From assembly GCA_009103225.1 (NCBI GenBank), contig RHPI01001116.1, forward strand, positions 874,003-928,528: a stretch of 54,526 nt of DNA. The letters run 5' to 3'. The notes under the pieces are model-generated. The model made no database searches and was not told the origin of the DNA. It saw nothing but the letters and a program-made list of their open reading frames with translations. Position numbers and translations under genes: made by a program. The stretch is from Chlorokybus atmophyticus. Taxonomy: Eukaryota; Streptophyta; Chlorokybophyceae; Chlorokybales; Chlorokybaceae. Below are positions 11,888 through 25,474 of this stretch, piece by piece. Position 1 is the stretch's first letter. Each line of letters starts with the position of its first letter.

Positions 11888-13254
11888 CTAGTTCCTGATG
11901 TAGTGCTGGTGTTTCATTTGTTGTGTTCGTGTCTGCATGCTTATTGATATGCCTACGCCAAGCTAGTTTCACTGATCTCTATCCCTGCTGGCAACACAAC
12001 TGCTGCTTGTTGAAAGCTAAGAGAAAGTACGTAACCACATAAGAGTTGCTATATAACAAACTCAATGAAAGGGGACAGATGCAAGCAATGCAGCAGCAAG
12101 CATGACTTTACAAGGGGATCAAATCACAGCTAAGCACATCACCTAACTCACACAATCAACTACACCAACTAGGACCTTAAGAGCTAAGACCCCCTCAGGC
12201 AGCAACAATAGCGTAGGCAGTAGCAGTAGCAGTAGCTAGCATTGGCAACAAGCCATATGGAGGAGAGACACCCTACAGAGCGCATGTGCAAATGTGGGTT
12301 TGTATGTTTCTCGTCATACAAATTCATGTCACATGTTGCACACATCAACTCATAATCTAGCTGCAGCACTAGTAAATAAACAGCATGTTTATTAACATCT
12401 TATATGAACACGCTTAAGCCCGCAATTGTGGGCGTAAACGTCAGCTACACGCTTTTGCTGTAACACCATTCATTGTAGTTGCAATTAATACAAATACACC
12501 AAAGCAGTTGATGTGTGTTGTGCGTTAAAGGATGTGAATCTGTTTCCAGTAGACATGAAGTTGGGTAAATGTAAACGATTATATGTGTCTTTTTTCATGG
12601 TACATGCTTTATGGTACATGTGAAGTATTGCATGATGTTTGTGAGGTGGTCGTGATAAATGTTGTTGGGCTATAGCAAGGTCCCACTCCCTTGTCATAGC
12701 GATATTCTGGATGTCGTTTCGTGGTTGAGATTGGCAACAAAAACTGATGGAACTGGCAGCCCCTCTGAATCATTGCCACCTCACACCGGTCAGCAACCGG
12801 CATGAGTTTGAACGATGTGCACAGTTCATTGCAATTTAACCTTCATTGTGGAGATATGACCGCTTTATGCCAGCTCAGCTTGCGTCTATACCGGCGGGCA
12901 GCCGACGCGTCGCGTGGGAATCTGCAGTGGCGCCGCGTCCCGGGTCGCGCGCTGTGTCGGAGCAGGACGAGGCGCAGCTGGGCATCCTTTGCCCAACGGG
13001 CAACGCAACCGTCAATTCGGACGCTGACGGGTTGCGTGACGCAACTTGCGTGACTGATGTAACGCGCGGCCAGACACGCTTCAGATACGTGTCTGGCGGG
13101 GTAGATAGGCGACGCCTTGGCAGCGTGGATGTCCGCACTATAGGCGGCGTGGGCGCCGCCATACTGCTGATTTTGGGCGAAGGAAAGATTTTGACCTCTT
13201 TGTTGGTGTTGTTCATGAGGCTGGTTTGAGAACCGGGGTTGAGACTGTTTCGTC
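11888..13254. other. Intergenic spacer between two plus-strand genes
   Basis: 11888 to about 12840 is ordinary non-coding DNA, with a short CAG/GTAG-rich patch near 12200-12240. 12880-13190 is GC-rich with many CpG. The longest plus frame there has no ATG start and resembles no family. I read it as the promoter/leader of the ACR11-like gene. Confidence 0.5.
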
Positions 13255-15206
13255 ATGGCATCAGCGGTGGCAGACTGTTTGCTGGCCTGCAGGGCTCTTG
13301 CCACCGCCTCTTCGTCCTCCTACTCCGCTGTTGAAAGGCCTGTCCAGCATGCAGCCACGCACATGCGAGCCGTCAAAGAGCGTGGCTTCAAGCAAAGGGG
13401 GGCGCAGTTCACCTCCGCAGCACGACGGTTACCCATCAACAACCTCACAACGTGAGCTCAGCTGTGTGTATGTCTCAGTTATGTTAATGTGGTTGTTCAC
13501 ACATGACATGTGCATTTCAAACAAATTCAAGCAAAGTTAGATGAAAGTGCATTGCATTTGCTTTCTGATGAAAGCTGAAGTGGCAGCTGTTACTATCATG
13601 CTTACATACCTGAAAGCGTTGCTTTTGACCGGTAATGCCAGAGTGCGTGTAAGCTTTTGTGTTCAATCTCTTCATATTGTCATGCAGGCGTGCTTCTGTC
13701 AATGATGCGGTTGCAACAGATGCGCAAGAAGCGGACTTCACCATCTCCGCAGATGACCCCAAGGTATGGAACTGTTCTTTCTTAGCACCTGAGGTTGCCG
13801 AGGCAGATTTGTACAGTGCAAGCTTTGTAAGTAAATTTGTCATTTGAAGGCTATGGCTGTGCAATGATTGTGGTTGTCTCCTGAAATGGGGTTATCAATG
13901 GTCATTGACACTGTTCATGCTGTTGATTATGTCTTGACGTGGTGCATGCACAGCCTGTGGTGATGATTGACCACGTGACGGACCCGCACCACACGGTTAT
14001 CACGATTGCTTTCGGCGACCGCCTTGGAGCACTCCTCGACACCGTTGCCGCCATGGAACGTGTTGGCCTCAACGTAGCCCGCGCAACGGTGCGTGCATGC
14101 ATGCTTGCTAATGCATGTGCATGTCAACTTGCGTGTGTCTATGTGCCATGTATTCGCACACATGCGCGCATGAGTGCGTGTGTGTGTAACCAGAGACACC
14201 AACGTGTACACACGCACCCACACGTGCGCGCATATGTGCATGGGTACACGTGGGTACGTGCGGGTGTGTAGTGTGTGCGAGTATCAGATTGCTTGCTATG
14301 ACTGACATTAGCATGGCGCTGGGTGTTATGTATGCAGGTGACTACCACAGACGCGAGGGGTCGCAATGTCTTTTATGTCACGAACCTGTACGGAGAGAAG
14401 CTGCACGACGTGGACAAGTTGGAGCAGATCAGGCAGACGATTATCAACAACATGCTCAAGTACCATCCTGAGAGCAGCAAAAACCTGTCCAAGTCAAAAC
14501 CGGCCAGGAAGGTGGGTTTCAGTTCAATCGCATAGCCTGTTGCACCATTGCTCTTTCCTTTTCTTCTACTCAGATGTTATGTGCTGCATTCCACTTGAGC
14601 TGTGTGATTGAGTACTTTGTTGTCACAGACTGCGACGGACATTCCGACTATGATATCTGTGTCCATGCATCCTGACGGGACCTGCAGCATTCTGAAGGTG
14701 GGTGTTGTGCATCTCGTTTTGCTATTGTCAATACCAACAACAGTGCCTTGCTTCAGAAAACTTGCTTGTTGTCAGTCTAGCAGCTCAATGAACACTCTTT
14801 GTGCCTTGTGCTTCATCAGGTGCAAACTGCGGACAGGCCAGGGCTGCTGTTTGACATCACAAAGACATTGAAAGAGATCAGTGTCAACATCTTGACAGCA
14901 GAGATTGACACGAAGGTGTGCACATTGCTTCACATAGGACATGTCACGACTGCTGCACTTTGGAGATCGACCTGATTGTGCTATGACCTCGTAATAGGGT
15001 CTGGTGGCCATGGACAAGTTTGAAGTCGAATATCGCGGGAGGGGTCTTCCGAAACCCATGGTGGAGGTCAGCTTATTATACTTATTTGTCCATTGTCATG
15101 ATTTAACCTTCTCAGTTGCTAACTTGTGTTTATGTTGCAGCTGGTCACAAACTGCTTGCAGTACTATCTGGACCTCACTGACATCGAGTCTGAGGAGTCG
15201 TACTAG
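13255..15206 (+). CDS. Plastid ACT-domain repeat protein, ACR11-like
   Basis: Two ACT domains and no enzyme domain. Eight exons in phase: 13255-13451, 13688-13763, 13954-14088, 14338-14511, 14629-14697, 14820-14915, 14998-15066, 15141-15206. The first ACT domain begins at PVVMIDHVTDP and carries the signature FGDRLGALLDT...GLNVARA; it ends with an INNML...HPESS linker, as in plant ACR11. The second ACT domain carries TADRPGLLFDITKTL. Exon 1 encodes about 65 residues rich in Ala, Ser and Arg, with the look of a transit peptide. In Arabidopsis, ACR11 is a chloroplast protein linked to glutamine synthetase/GOGAT regulation; the same role here is inference. A likely poly(A) signal AATAAA lies at 15272-15277, 66 bases past the stop. 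Intron 3 is filled with alternating TG/CG/CA sequence. Confidence 0.88.
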
Positions 15207-16532
15207 TCAATTGGTAGAGGTGTTGCCTGGAGCCGCTTCGTTGCAATATGGCGGCTACATGTACAGTTGTTAATAAACATACCTGTATAAGATTGTGTGC
15301 ACATGCACTGTTGCTAGCGCTGGCATTGCTTCATAATACGCATTTGCACGCACAGCGCACAACAAAACGCAAGGTCTTGGTATCTATTGCAGTTTTGTGC
15401 AAATTGCCTTGTCATTGTTGAATTCACCAGCAGCCTTTAGAAGCTGGCCCACATTGATGGGAACAGATGATTGTGCGCGCTTCAGCAGTGATGTTGTGGT
15501 GCGCATCTGTCATGGGCATGAAATGTAAACTACCAGTTGCCAACAATGTGCCAACAATGGTTGCCATGCAGGTAGCTCATTATCAACACCACAATGTTCT
15601 GCTGCTGTCTCATTGTTGTCGTAGTCAGTCATCGCCGCTGTTGCTGCCGCTGCTTGTACCTTAATTTTGCACAATGCCACTAGCCAGCCCTCGGGTGTAT
15701 GCAGTGATATAGTTTGTTGCTTGTGGCTGGCTTGTGTAAGTGTGGAAATTCTTCAGCGCATTTGCGGATGTGTGGCGCAGCTTATTAGATAATTGTACCA
15801 ATAGACTGTTGGCAACAGTTGGCAATCATACAAGTTGCAGTTGTAAGCGTCACGCCGCCACAATTGGTGTTGGCGGCAAGTTCAGCACAGCCCGTGTGCA
15901 AGCCAGTGTGTCGTTCAGCAAACTTACATTGCAGGCACTCCGACATGCCATGAAGTTATGTTCTGAGTTATGATTGTCTGCCATTGCTCACAGGCTGCAC
16001 AGGGCCAGGTACGAGGCACGGCAGTGTTCTGCCTGCTGTTGAAGAAGTGCTCAACTAGTTATCACTTATGCACTTACCCCACGGCAGTTTTGTCAGCGAC
16101 AAGCTGTACTTGATACTGAAGCACAGATGTAAGGTGGTGCACGGTGTCTAACACTCAGCTGCAACAAGGAGGGGCACTGCTTGAACTCAACCCATACTTC
16201 CACAACCTAGATACTTCACCTCAACTGCTCCTCTCAATGTTTCCTGCCAAGCAACACGCATGTTGGCACAAATGTTTTACCTCGTTTGCTCAACCAAACT
16301 TCAGGAAACGCTTTCCGTACTGGTGTTGCGCAAGCCATGAATGAACTTCATAAATGGCAGCAATCAAGACAACATGAAATTGCTGGTGTTGTGCAACCTT
16401 GCAAATAATGACAAGTAAGCGCTAATACAGGATGACCGTCAGCCACATGATGCAGTCTCAATAATATGATACCTGGGAGACGCACACACACCTTGGCCAT
16501 GCTTGAGCACGTCACCATTGTACCAGCATGCT
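15207..16532. other. Convergent intergenic spacer
   Basis: This lies between the stop codons of the ACR11-like gene (+) and the dehydratase gene (-). Apart from the AATAAA at 15272 I recognise nothing; the reading frames are short and unlike proteins. Confidence 0.5.
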
Positions 16533-18811
16533 TCAACCGTTAAACATTGCCATTGGGTAGCTGCCGAGCACGCGCAAGAATGGGGCAAACTCCTGATAAC
16601 ATATACGGAGCCACGCTGATTGTTTCTGAATCATTCAACTGACTACTATTCTGGCATTGAAACTTGCAGTACCTGCAGATGCCGTAGAGCGTTTTGCGCT
16701 CGCTGCTCACTCATGCTTGCCGCAAAATCAATGTAGAAGAGGTAATCAAAACGCCTGCACACATAAATGATTGCATCAGTCGCCGCAAACCCCCAATCAG
16801 GACACCAATGGCCCTTCTTGCTTAGGATTGTGCAGACGGAGGTTAAACACTGTGAACGTCAGGCAGTTACCTTCCCATGTCACCGAGTGGGTCTGCACTG
16901 GTGTCGCGCAGGGGCTGAGTACGCAATGGGCGACTCTCAATCTGCGGTGCGCAAAGTGATATTATGCTCTATAGTAAACTGCATGAGCAGAGCCTGCAAC
17001 AATAATGACCAGCATGGCTCACCTTGGTAAGGTTAATATCTCGTAGAGCAAACGTTGAAAGGGCTTTGAACAAAGTTCCAGGGCCTTCCTCCAGCGAAAA
17101 TACGATGCTGGTCTGCAAATACGCAACCATGCGTGAGGTCTGAGCACCTAACCACGCAGTCAACATGTATGGCCTCAGATGGGCATAGCAAGGCTGCCAA
17201 TATGCCATAACACCAACCTTACACAACACATCTGGTCTCAAAGAGACGGGCTCTCGCGCTAACGCCAAGAACCGGGTAACGTTGCCTTCATCATCCTGAA
17301 TATAACATCAAAAGCGAGCCACAAGTTAAGCTCAATAATTGGTAAAGAGTTGAACAAGATCAGGAAGCACAATATGCCAAGAGGACGCCATACCTGTATG
17401 CCACTATCAAGGATATTGAGACCGTACAGCTTTGCAGCTCTTTCACTCGCAACTGCAGCTGCATCTCTCAAACCCTCTCGGGCTATGAACTGCATTGTTA
17501 GCGAGCACAGCTTTACAACAAGGCTGCCATCCATACAGTCGCACAGGCATAAAATGCAGTCACGCTCAAATACATGCAGAAAGCAACCCTTACTTGTGCC
17601 GAAGCAGCAGTGTCATGAGTAGCTTCTTTGGCAACATTCATCTTATCCAAATAGTCCTGCGTTTGCGCCAGCGCCTGCACCAGAACAACTAACATCACAA
17701 TCAATTACAACCGACGTACTGGGCAACTTGAACAACGCTCACAACGGCATGACGCATGTGCCACTCGCCACTCACACTGACATTTTCCCACAAGCTCCAC
17801 TGACTGAAGACACTGCTTCCCACTTGGACAGTGTGTGCATCCACACACCTGCGGGTGGCTCATGACTCGCCGGATGTCTTTCATCTCCACGCCGGGCAGG
17901 GCGAGGAGGCAGTGTTCAACGCGATGGTAGACCTCACCAACAATGTGGAGGCGGTGGCGCAGGAGAAGGTCATAGTTACGGTGTATGCTTCCGCCGAGGG
18001 AGTTCTCAATGGGTAGGACAGCCCTGTCAACCATCCACTGCTCCACCGCCTGGAAAGCCTCCTCGAACTGGTCGCACGGAACCGCCTCACCGCTAGGGTA
18101 CGCATCCATTGCAGCAGCCTCGCTGTACGCACCAGGCACGCCCTGGTATGCAACGCGCAGCTGCGTGGAAGAAAACTTGCTCGACAGCGATGGTGGCTGC
18201 TGCGGTGGTGGCTTCGCTGCTGAGAAACATTACCACAAAAAGGGGGGAGAAAAGGGTCATGATTCTGTGTCAACACGACCTGCATTGCATGCGTCTGCAG
18301 GTGCATTATCATGGGGCAAGCAAGCGCATCGTTGGCAATGCACCAGCGTACAGGTTATGCATTGCATGCATAACGCACGTGTCCAAGCATTGAAGCATGA
18401 GTCTTTTCAGAGCTGTTTGGTTGAGCTACCAAAGACAAGAAGACACAACTCGGTGCTGTACAGGCGCATTGCATGCAGATGACAAGCAATGCTGTTACCT
18501 TCTTTAACATCTTTGGTGGTGGGGGAAGTGGAGGAGGAGGAGGAGGAGGCAGAGGCGGTGGAGGCGGAGGCGCGGGCGGCGGCGAGCAGCAGCTCGGTGC
18601 TGTCCCTTGTGGTGAAGGTGGCGGCCCCGCCCATGGAGACTGCCCTAGAGGCCACCGGCGACGCCGGCGGCGCTACCCTTACGGAGGCCGGCAACGGCCT
18701 GGCGCCGCTCTGACGCCAGCGGCCATGCCCATTGGCACACGCCTGCGCCACCGCCACCGCCGCTGCCGCCGACGACATGCTGGATGCCCGCAACAACATG
18801 CACAACAGCAA
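16533..18811 (-). CDS. Arogenate/prephenate dehydratase, plastid
   Basis: Decarboxylating dehydration of arogenate (or prephenate) in phenylalanine synthesis. Nine exons in gene order, all in phase: 18811-18499, 18216-17849, 17674-17594, 17489-17394, 17295-17218, 17112-17023, 16941-16871, 16754-16673, 16592-16533; about 412 aa. The catalytic domain opens with [15 protein letters not shown], has [17 protein letters not shown] and then [15 protein letters not shown], with the Thr-Arg-Phe (TRF) catalytic motif. The C-terminal ACT domain shows [25 protein letters not shown] (the ESRP motif for Phe feedback) and [10 protein letters not shown]. The wording is plant-like. Exon 1 is an Ala/Ser-rich leader of about 100 residues ending in a Ser run, typical of a transit peptide; Met codons at 18811, 18799 and 18778 are all possible starts. 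Whether it prefers arogenate or prephenate cannot be told. Divergent from the ABC transporter. Confidence 0.93.
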
Positions 18812-19768
18812 CCCTCACAACTCTAACCCTAAGGTGGATCTGGACTGTGCTTTCCTGCTCTGAACCGTTTCGTTAGACTCCAGCTAAGCTCTCTCACGGT
18901 CCTGTGCTGGAGTGAGTGACGTGGCGCCCGCTTAGGGGAGCTGCTTCGCAGCAGCGGCGGCGGCGTGGGCCGGCGGTGGGACAGGAGCACTGCGGACGTT
19001 GATATTTGTCGTATGGGAACAAAATTCAGCGTGGACTTGTTGCTCGGTGAGCTCACTAGTTGTCGGCGATGTGAAGCCATTGGCACCAAGGCGCTTTACT
19101 GTCTACTGTTGTGCTACAAGCAATGTCGTTGAGCACTTCCAACCTGCTAATTGCCGCTGGTTTCTGTCCTCTGCATTCTTGATCGCACAATTTGCTCATG
19201 AGCTAGCGCATGCTGGCTGACTGATTGACATGCAAAACGTGCTAAGCAGCGTAAGCCGACACGCAATTGTTAAATTTGTTTGTTTCGCATGCAGGTTTAC
19301 AGAGCTAAAACTCTTAGTCAAAAGTTGCTTCATACTGGCCTGAGATAGCACAGCGTTTTGGCGTAGCGTACGTTGGTTCCCAAACTGTACAAGTGGTCAG
19401 TGGCGAAGTGTAGAACACACTGATTCGTAAGGTGGCTGCTGTTCGTATCCTCCTCATGTCAAGCTAGTTGACAATAAGCGCTACCGTCCTGTCATGCACC
19501 AGGTGATTGACGCTGGGTTCCTTCTTGCAAGCACGTATGCTGAGCGCTTGCTGTGACAGTCACCAACTGGTTGTTTGTGTTGCTGTGTGTGAGAGTCTGA
19601 CTGAACAAGCGATGCAGCTGCGGGCGATCAACAGTGCGGAGCTGTGCATGGCAAGCGTTCCCCAATAACCCATTACTTGATTGGCGCGACAGCACTGCGT
19701 ATACAGTTCACAACCACACAACCAACACACAATCAACAACCACTGCAACAACACCACACCGCAGCAGG
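18812..19768. promoter_or_regulatory. Divergent intergenic region
   Basis: This 957 bp separates the start codons of the dehydratase (-) and the ABC transporter (+) and must carry both promoters. A short GGC-rich patch lies near 18950-18975. I see no reading frame resembling a gene. Confidence 0.45.
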
Positions 19769-22700
19769 ATGGCGCTGCCAGCTGCAGTGCTCTATTGCAC
19801 GCCCGCGCTGCAATCAGTTCCAAGACTGCGCCTGAACAATAATCATCACCGGCAGCAAGATGACAGGCGGCAGCTGCCGCGGTCTTTGCCGTGGCAGCTG
19901 CACAGACCAACTGTGAGGCAAGTTTGGAGAACAACACCGGGAAGACATGTGCGGCCATGCATGTGCAGTGCAGCGTCCTCAGCAGCATCACCATCGAAGT
20001 CGGATTGGTTTTCTTTTGAGGAGTTCTCGCAAGACAACAATCAAAGAGAAAAAGCTGAGGCGATGCCTGATTTGCCGCCAGTCCCCGCCTCCGGACACAT
20101 TCTGGAAGTGCTGCCTTTCCTCTGGCGGGTGGTAGTGTCCAACCGCAAGTCTTTGTCCTTGATGGTGCTGGCTTTCGTCCTGCTGGCTGCCTCAAAGGTA
20201 CAGACAGTTACTTGTGTAGTGTGCCCAGAGACCTTTGCTTACCATGTTTCTTGCGCTTGCCTACTACTTACTTCTTACAATATCTGCTTTCAATTGCAAT
20301 TTGTGTGCAGGCGCTTGGGTTGGCGGTACCCCTATTGTTCAAAAGAGCTGTGGACACCCTTACGACGGGGAAGTATGCTACTATACAGGCCGCAGCTGCA
20401 ATGGCTGTCAAGATTTTAGCGCTGTCAGGGCTATGCAAGGCGCTGAAGCAGATCTGTAGCGAGCTGCGCAATGTAGTCTTTGCCCCAGTAAGCAGATGTG
20501 TTGCACCAAGTGATACTTAGCATGCTAAGACTGCTACTTGCGACAAGGTTCTGTTTTGGTTACCAGGCTGGTTACTGAATTCGGATGTGGCAGGTTGGCC
20601 AAGAAGCTGGTAGGCAGGTGTCCAGGCATGTCTTCAGTCACGTATTGGCGCTGGATATGCACTTCCATCTGGACAGAAGGACTGGGGAGTTGGCAAAGAC
20701 GATAGATCGCGGCATTCGCAGTGTGTCCATGGTAAGCACTGTGGTTGCTGTAAAACGCAAGCACACACGCAAGCAGCGCACATGTGTATGGTTGCACTCA
20801 CGAGTGCTGCTGATATTATCAGCATTGTGTGTAGCTACTTGCAAATTGGCGCGTACGGTTTGCTGTACTGCGAGTGCTGACGTCCATTGACCACAATCTT
20901 GGTGCTGTGTGCCCAATTGCGCCAGTGGCAGTTTGTGAGAAACTGTTGATCAACCTTCTTGGCGGCGTTGGATGCAGATTTTACGAGCGGTCATATTTAC
21001 TCTGATGCCTACAGTCCTGGAGTTGGGCCTGGTCTGCGCACTGCTCATGCGCGATTTCAACCCAAACTTCACAGGAGCTGTGCTCCTCACCTTTGCAGCG
21101 TATGTGACATTCACCATCCATGTGACAGGCTTGGCCACAGTACGCCGAAAACAGGTGTGGTACTCTAGCTTACTGCTTGCCGTCATGCATTGCAACAGTT
21201 GCTTTAAGAATAACAATATTGTTGCTCTGCAGGTCAAGACTTTGGACAACATGGTAACCAGCAAGGCTGTGGATGCGCTGTTGAACATTGAGACCTTGGC
21301 CCAGGTAGATGTTGAGGCTGAGTTTGAGCTTTGTGCCGCTGTTGCATTGGAGTTGTTATAATGAAGACACTTACAGACGTGACAACGTGGGTTCTCAGTT
21401 CAACAACCAGGATTTGGAGCAGCGCAGCTATGACAGGTTGCTGGAAAGGTATCAGAAGGAGGCGGTCAAGCTGGAGCACATCAGCGCCTTGCTTAACGCC
21501 GGGCAGTCCCTTATCCTGTCTGTGGGTGTGGCATCTGTTATGGTGATGGCAGCACATGGGGTAAGTTTATGCGCACTCTCTCTTAGTTGTCAAGGGCACG
21601 CACATAACCGGCTGCAGCTTATGCAACCAGTCCAAGTAGGTTCATACACTGCAAAGCGTATCACGCAGGTTGTGTGGCAGGAGGGTGCATTGAGCTTGAG
21701 CCTGATGTTTTTCTGCTGGTACAGGTTGGGCAGGGTGTTATGACAGTTGGTGACTTGGTGATGGCCAACGGCTTGCTGTTGCAGCTGTGGGAACCTCTGA
21801 ACTTCCTGGGGTACTTTTACCGCGAGCTGCGTACCGCGCTTGTGTACATGGAGGACATGTTCAAGATATTGGCCACGAAGAGTAGTATTGTGGATGGAAC
21901 CCAAACACTCGAAAGAAAGCCAGAAGGCGCTCATCTGCTCATCAAGGATGTCCGCTTCGGGTCAGTCCTTTACAGGCCTAATCCAGTGCATTCAGTATAC
22001 CACCTTTGTGGCACGTAAAACTCATCGCCTGTTGATGGTTGCAGGTACAACCCCAATAGGGAGATCTTGCATGGTGTTTCAATAGAGGCCAAGAGTGGTG
22101 AGAGCATTGCTCTGGTTGGGCACTCTGGTTCGGGGAAGAGCACCGTTGTGAAGCTGTTGCTCAGACTGTATGACGTCAATGAGGGGGAGATCCTCATCGA
22201 TGGTGAGGATGTACGCAACCTCACCATCGCATCCTTGCGAGACGCCGCGGCTGTCGTGCCTCAAGACACAGTGCTTTTCAATGACACCATCTACAACAAT
22301 GTGAGTTGATTCTGCAGCATGACTTAGTACTGCGCATAGCAGAATGTCAGGCCTCATTGACCCAATGTTACATATGATGCTGAGGGTTGATCTGCTCTGT
22401 CATAAACAGATCGAGTATGGAAAGCCAGGTGCTTCGAGGGCAGACGTCATCAACGCTGCCAGAATGGCGCGGTTGCACGATACTATCATGGGCATGCCTG
22501 ATGGGTACGCTACGAGTGATGTTGCATCCTCACACATTTCATGGTACCTGTCAGTCTGCTTTGCTTGTGCTGATAATGAGTCTGTGCTGCAGGTATGACA
22601 CGATGGTGGGCGAAAGGGGGCTGAAGCTTAGCGGGGGTGAGAAGCAGCGGGTGGCCATCGCAAGAGCGTTTCTGAAGAAGCCGCGTTTGCTTATATGTGA

Positions 22701-23243
22701 CGAGGCTACGAGCGCGCTGGACACGGCCACGGAGTCGGGGATTATCGCTTCACTGCGGGAGCTCGCTGCGGGCCGCACGTGCCTCTTCGTGGCCCATCGG
22801 CTGTCCACCATCATGCACTGCAACCGCATCATCGTCATGGAGGGTGGCTTGGTATGTTGTATTGGTGTGCAACATTGTTCGTGGCTTGTGTGTATGTTGC
22901 GCTCATTATGGACTGTGCTCTTGATTCTGTTGCCTCTGTGTTAGGTCATGGAAGAGGGCTCTCATTCTGAGCTCATGGCTCGCAACGGCTTGTATGCACG
23001 CATGTGGGCCCTGCAGCAGTCTGAGGAAGCTGCAGAGACTGCCAAGCAAGCTGCTGAAGATGCTGTGCTCAACATGGTGTCACAGGTCAGGTTGTCTACG
23101 TCAAGTTTTGTGCATGTGTGTATTACTTGAGGAATGCGAGCTGAGATGTGCCTATTAACCAGGCTGCACGGCTTTCGGCTACCGGGGCTATTGATCTCAA
23201 TGGAGTCGAGTCTGTGAGACAGTCACTTATCAATGGGCGTTGA
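19769..23243 (+). CDS. ABC half-transporter, ATM/ABCB7 family (mitochondrial)
   Basis: Twelve exons in phase give 740 aa: 19769-20197, 20311-20487, 20594-20731, 20978-21154, 21233-21304, 21399-21560, 21725-21960, 22045-22300, 22410-22504, 22593-22851, 22945-23085, 23163-23243. One membrane domain is followed by one ATPase domain. Motifs: [15 protein letters not shown], in a segment typical of ATM proteins; Walker [11 protein letters not shown]-loop [27 protein letters not shown] with the ABC signature; Walker [13 protein letters not shown]; and the H-loop AHRLST. The N-terminal ~90 residues are Arg/Gln/Ser-rich, consistent with mitochondrial import. Family members (yeast Atm1, plant ATM3, human ABCB7) export a glutathione-linked sulfur compound needed for cytosolic Fe-S proteins. 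The extra C-terminal tail of about 60 residues is variable. The related ABCB6/HMT1 type is a less likely alternative. Confidence 0.92.
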
Positions 23244-23689
23244 AGGGTATCATTCTTGGAACGGCAAAAGACTTGTTTGAGTAGGTCGATTGGTTAATGC
23301 ATGCGATTGCACTTCAATTTGTGATTATGAGCTTTACGTAAGGCTTGGGGTCCGCAAGTGTTGAATACATGTTGATGGCATGAGATCTCTCTGCTACGTT
23401 TACTCCACCTGTGCCCACCGCTCAACCTTGGCAAGTAGCTTCTATTGCAGTGCACATGCAGATCTGGTCAAGCATGTTTATGTACACACCATCTTTGTCT
23501 CTACGATTCAGGCAGTCGGGTATTGCATGCATAGGCATTGGCATGTATACATACTATCGACATTACTTCGTGTCCTGTACGTATGGCATTGTCAAATATA
23601 ATGTACCCAAAAGCTGCTCTTGCCTCAAATGAGAGTTAGTTCTACACCATGCACAACAGAGTCAGTCGCAAACCCAGCTATCAGACATG
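23244..23689. other. Convergent intergenic spacer
   Basis: Short 3'-3' spacer between the ABC transporter and the unrecognised minus-strand gene. No other feature seen. Confidence 0.5.
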
Positions 23690-25225
23690 CTAATAGTCCG
23701 CACTTCTCACGGCCTCTGCAGCAGCAGAAAGAAATCCCCAATGAAACCTCATGAGCTGTCGAACAACATCTGTGCTGGGCTTGCTCTGGCTGCAGTCATG
23801 TGTGTCCGCAAACATTCTGATGAAGCGATGCCAGAGGTGGTAATCCTCATAATGTGCAAACCAGACGCCTTCCTCATGCAACCTCTGTGCCTCATCCTCA
23901 TGTTCAGCCTGCAATTCCGCCAGATCGTACTCCAAAGCTGGGACGCCAGGCCTCTCAACAATGACTCTCGTGCGTAAAGCTGGTGCAACAGGGGCCTCAA
24001 CTTCTAGAATGCTCTGGATGGCGCCTGGCGTGATGAACACGCAATCGTGGGGCGCGTCCTCACCACCTGCACCACCTACACCACACACTTGCGGGAGGAG
24101 TATTTCGACTTGATACCGCCCCATCACACGCACTTGAAGCAGCGAATCATCAATCCCGTATAGTGGACACGCGTGCGCACGGCCAATCATGGCCACTTGA
24201 AGCTGAGACAAAGCCACCTGGATGCTTTCTTCAGACATGGGGTAGAAGGTGATCCCGCAGGGGCAGCCGAGGCAAAGACTTTTCAGCCTCGTCTTGTTGA
24301 GATCCATTTTGACCGGAAAGGCGCTCATGTGCGTGAAGGTCTCCAACATGTGGAGTTTCCCCAAACCCAACACGCGAACCTCCTCTTTCTCAGGCCGCAC
24401 CTTAAAGTCATCGTCATCAACACTGACACTATACGCACGGATGTGAAGGTGACGGTGCAGGTCCAACGCCAGGTGCTTAATGTTGGTGTAGTTTAGGGGG
24501 GTGAAGTCAATGTTGTAGCGGTCGGGCACGTTGCACGTCGCGCGCTCGAGTCGAATAGAGAGATGTTGTATCGTGTAACAATAGGCGCATTCGCGAATCA
24601 ATTGCCCAATCGGGTCCAATGTTGGGTTGAGATGAAAGGGTTTGAACACGACTGCGAGAGCAGTCAGCCGCGGCATCTGATTTATACAACTCCACTTGTC
24701 AAGGCATGTAACGGGATCGGTCACAACGACAGTCAACTCGCGCACGTACAAGCGCGCGGAAGAGCCACATACAGCCACGAACTCCTCGGCTGTGCATTGG
24801 ACGCGCCATGGCGCAAGCTTAATCAAGTCTCGCACTTTGTCGCGCGCCTGGCGGCATACTTCTACTAGACTCGCGCCATCAACCTGTAACATCAGCACAA
24901 ACCAAACATAGACTCAGTCATTCTGTCAGTGTGCTGTTGTGCTTTAATCGACATGCACACATGCATATGCAAATATACACTCGCACCGAACAGCACAGCA
25001 GCATGCTTTGAGCCGCTTTTGCCTCAATGCAAAGAATGAATATGGGAGTGGTGAGATGATGTGTACCTGGTCTAGCCCTCCGTGTTCGCTAAGCAACTCA
25101 AGGACATCAACCAACTGCGCTCTTCTGTTGCTGCCTGCGGAGTCAAAACCAAGATGTGTTGCGTAGGCAGGCTGTCTTTCATACAAGGGTGTCACTACAT
25201 GTGTTGACATGAGAGACAACTGCAT
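23690..25225 (-). CDS. Unrecognised protein, about 450 aa
   Basis: Two exons in phase: 25225-25067 (53 codons, ATG at 25225) and 24883-23690 (397 codons plus stop). I do not recognise the family. The second exon is a long uninterrupted frame with regular hydrophobic spacing. It includes LTALAVVFKPFHLNP, IQHLSIRLE, IKHLALDLHRHLHIRA, LHMLETFTHMSAFPVKMDL and LKSLCLGCP, which gives the impression of a degenerate LRR or F-box-associated-type fold, but this is only an impression. The C terminus (HYEDYHLWHRFIRMF to the stop) is repeated in decayed form at 26372-26528, so it belongs to a multicopy family. A further 5' exon is possible: the ATG at 25225 overlaps an acceptor-like ATGCAG, and an acidic frame lies upstream at 25475-25688. 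Confidence 0.6.
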
Positions 25226-25474
25226 GACATTGCAACAGTGGTTGAGACGAAACAGCCGTCCTTAGCGCATGCTCAACCACAACAGAAAGCTCTCATGGAT
25301 GAAGCACACGCCTGCAATACGGGCAGAAGGCAAGCAGCTCTCAAGAAACAGAGAGAAGAGCCTTCAAGTCCGACAAGAGCATGCACAAACAGTCACTTGC
25401 AAGTGCAGAATGCACCCAACTCGGAAAGCATAGAAAACACCAGGCAGACAAGGTGATACAACAAGGGCCCTCAC

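Noticed and set aside
12846-13229. 127-codon plus frame upstream of the ACR11-like gene
   Set aside because: It has no ATG start, a composition driven by GC-rich DNA, and no family resemblance; the region fits a promoter/leader.
19560-20195. 211-codon minus frame over the ABC transporter start
   Set aside because: Antisense of a verified exon. The plus strand shows the ATM-type membrane domain, so the minus frame is a shadow.
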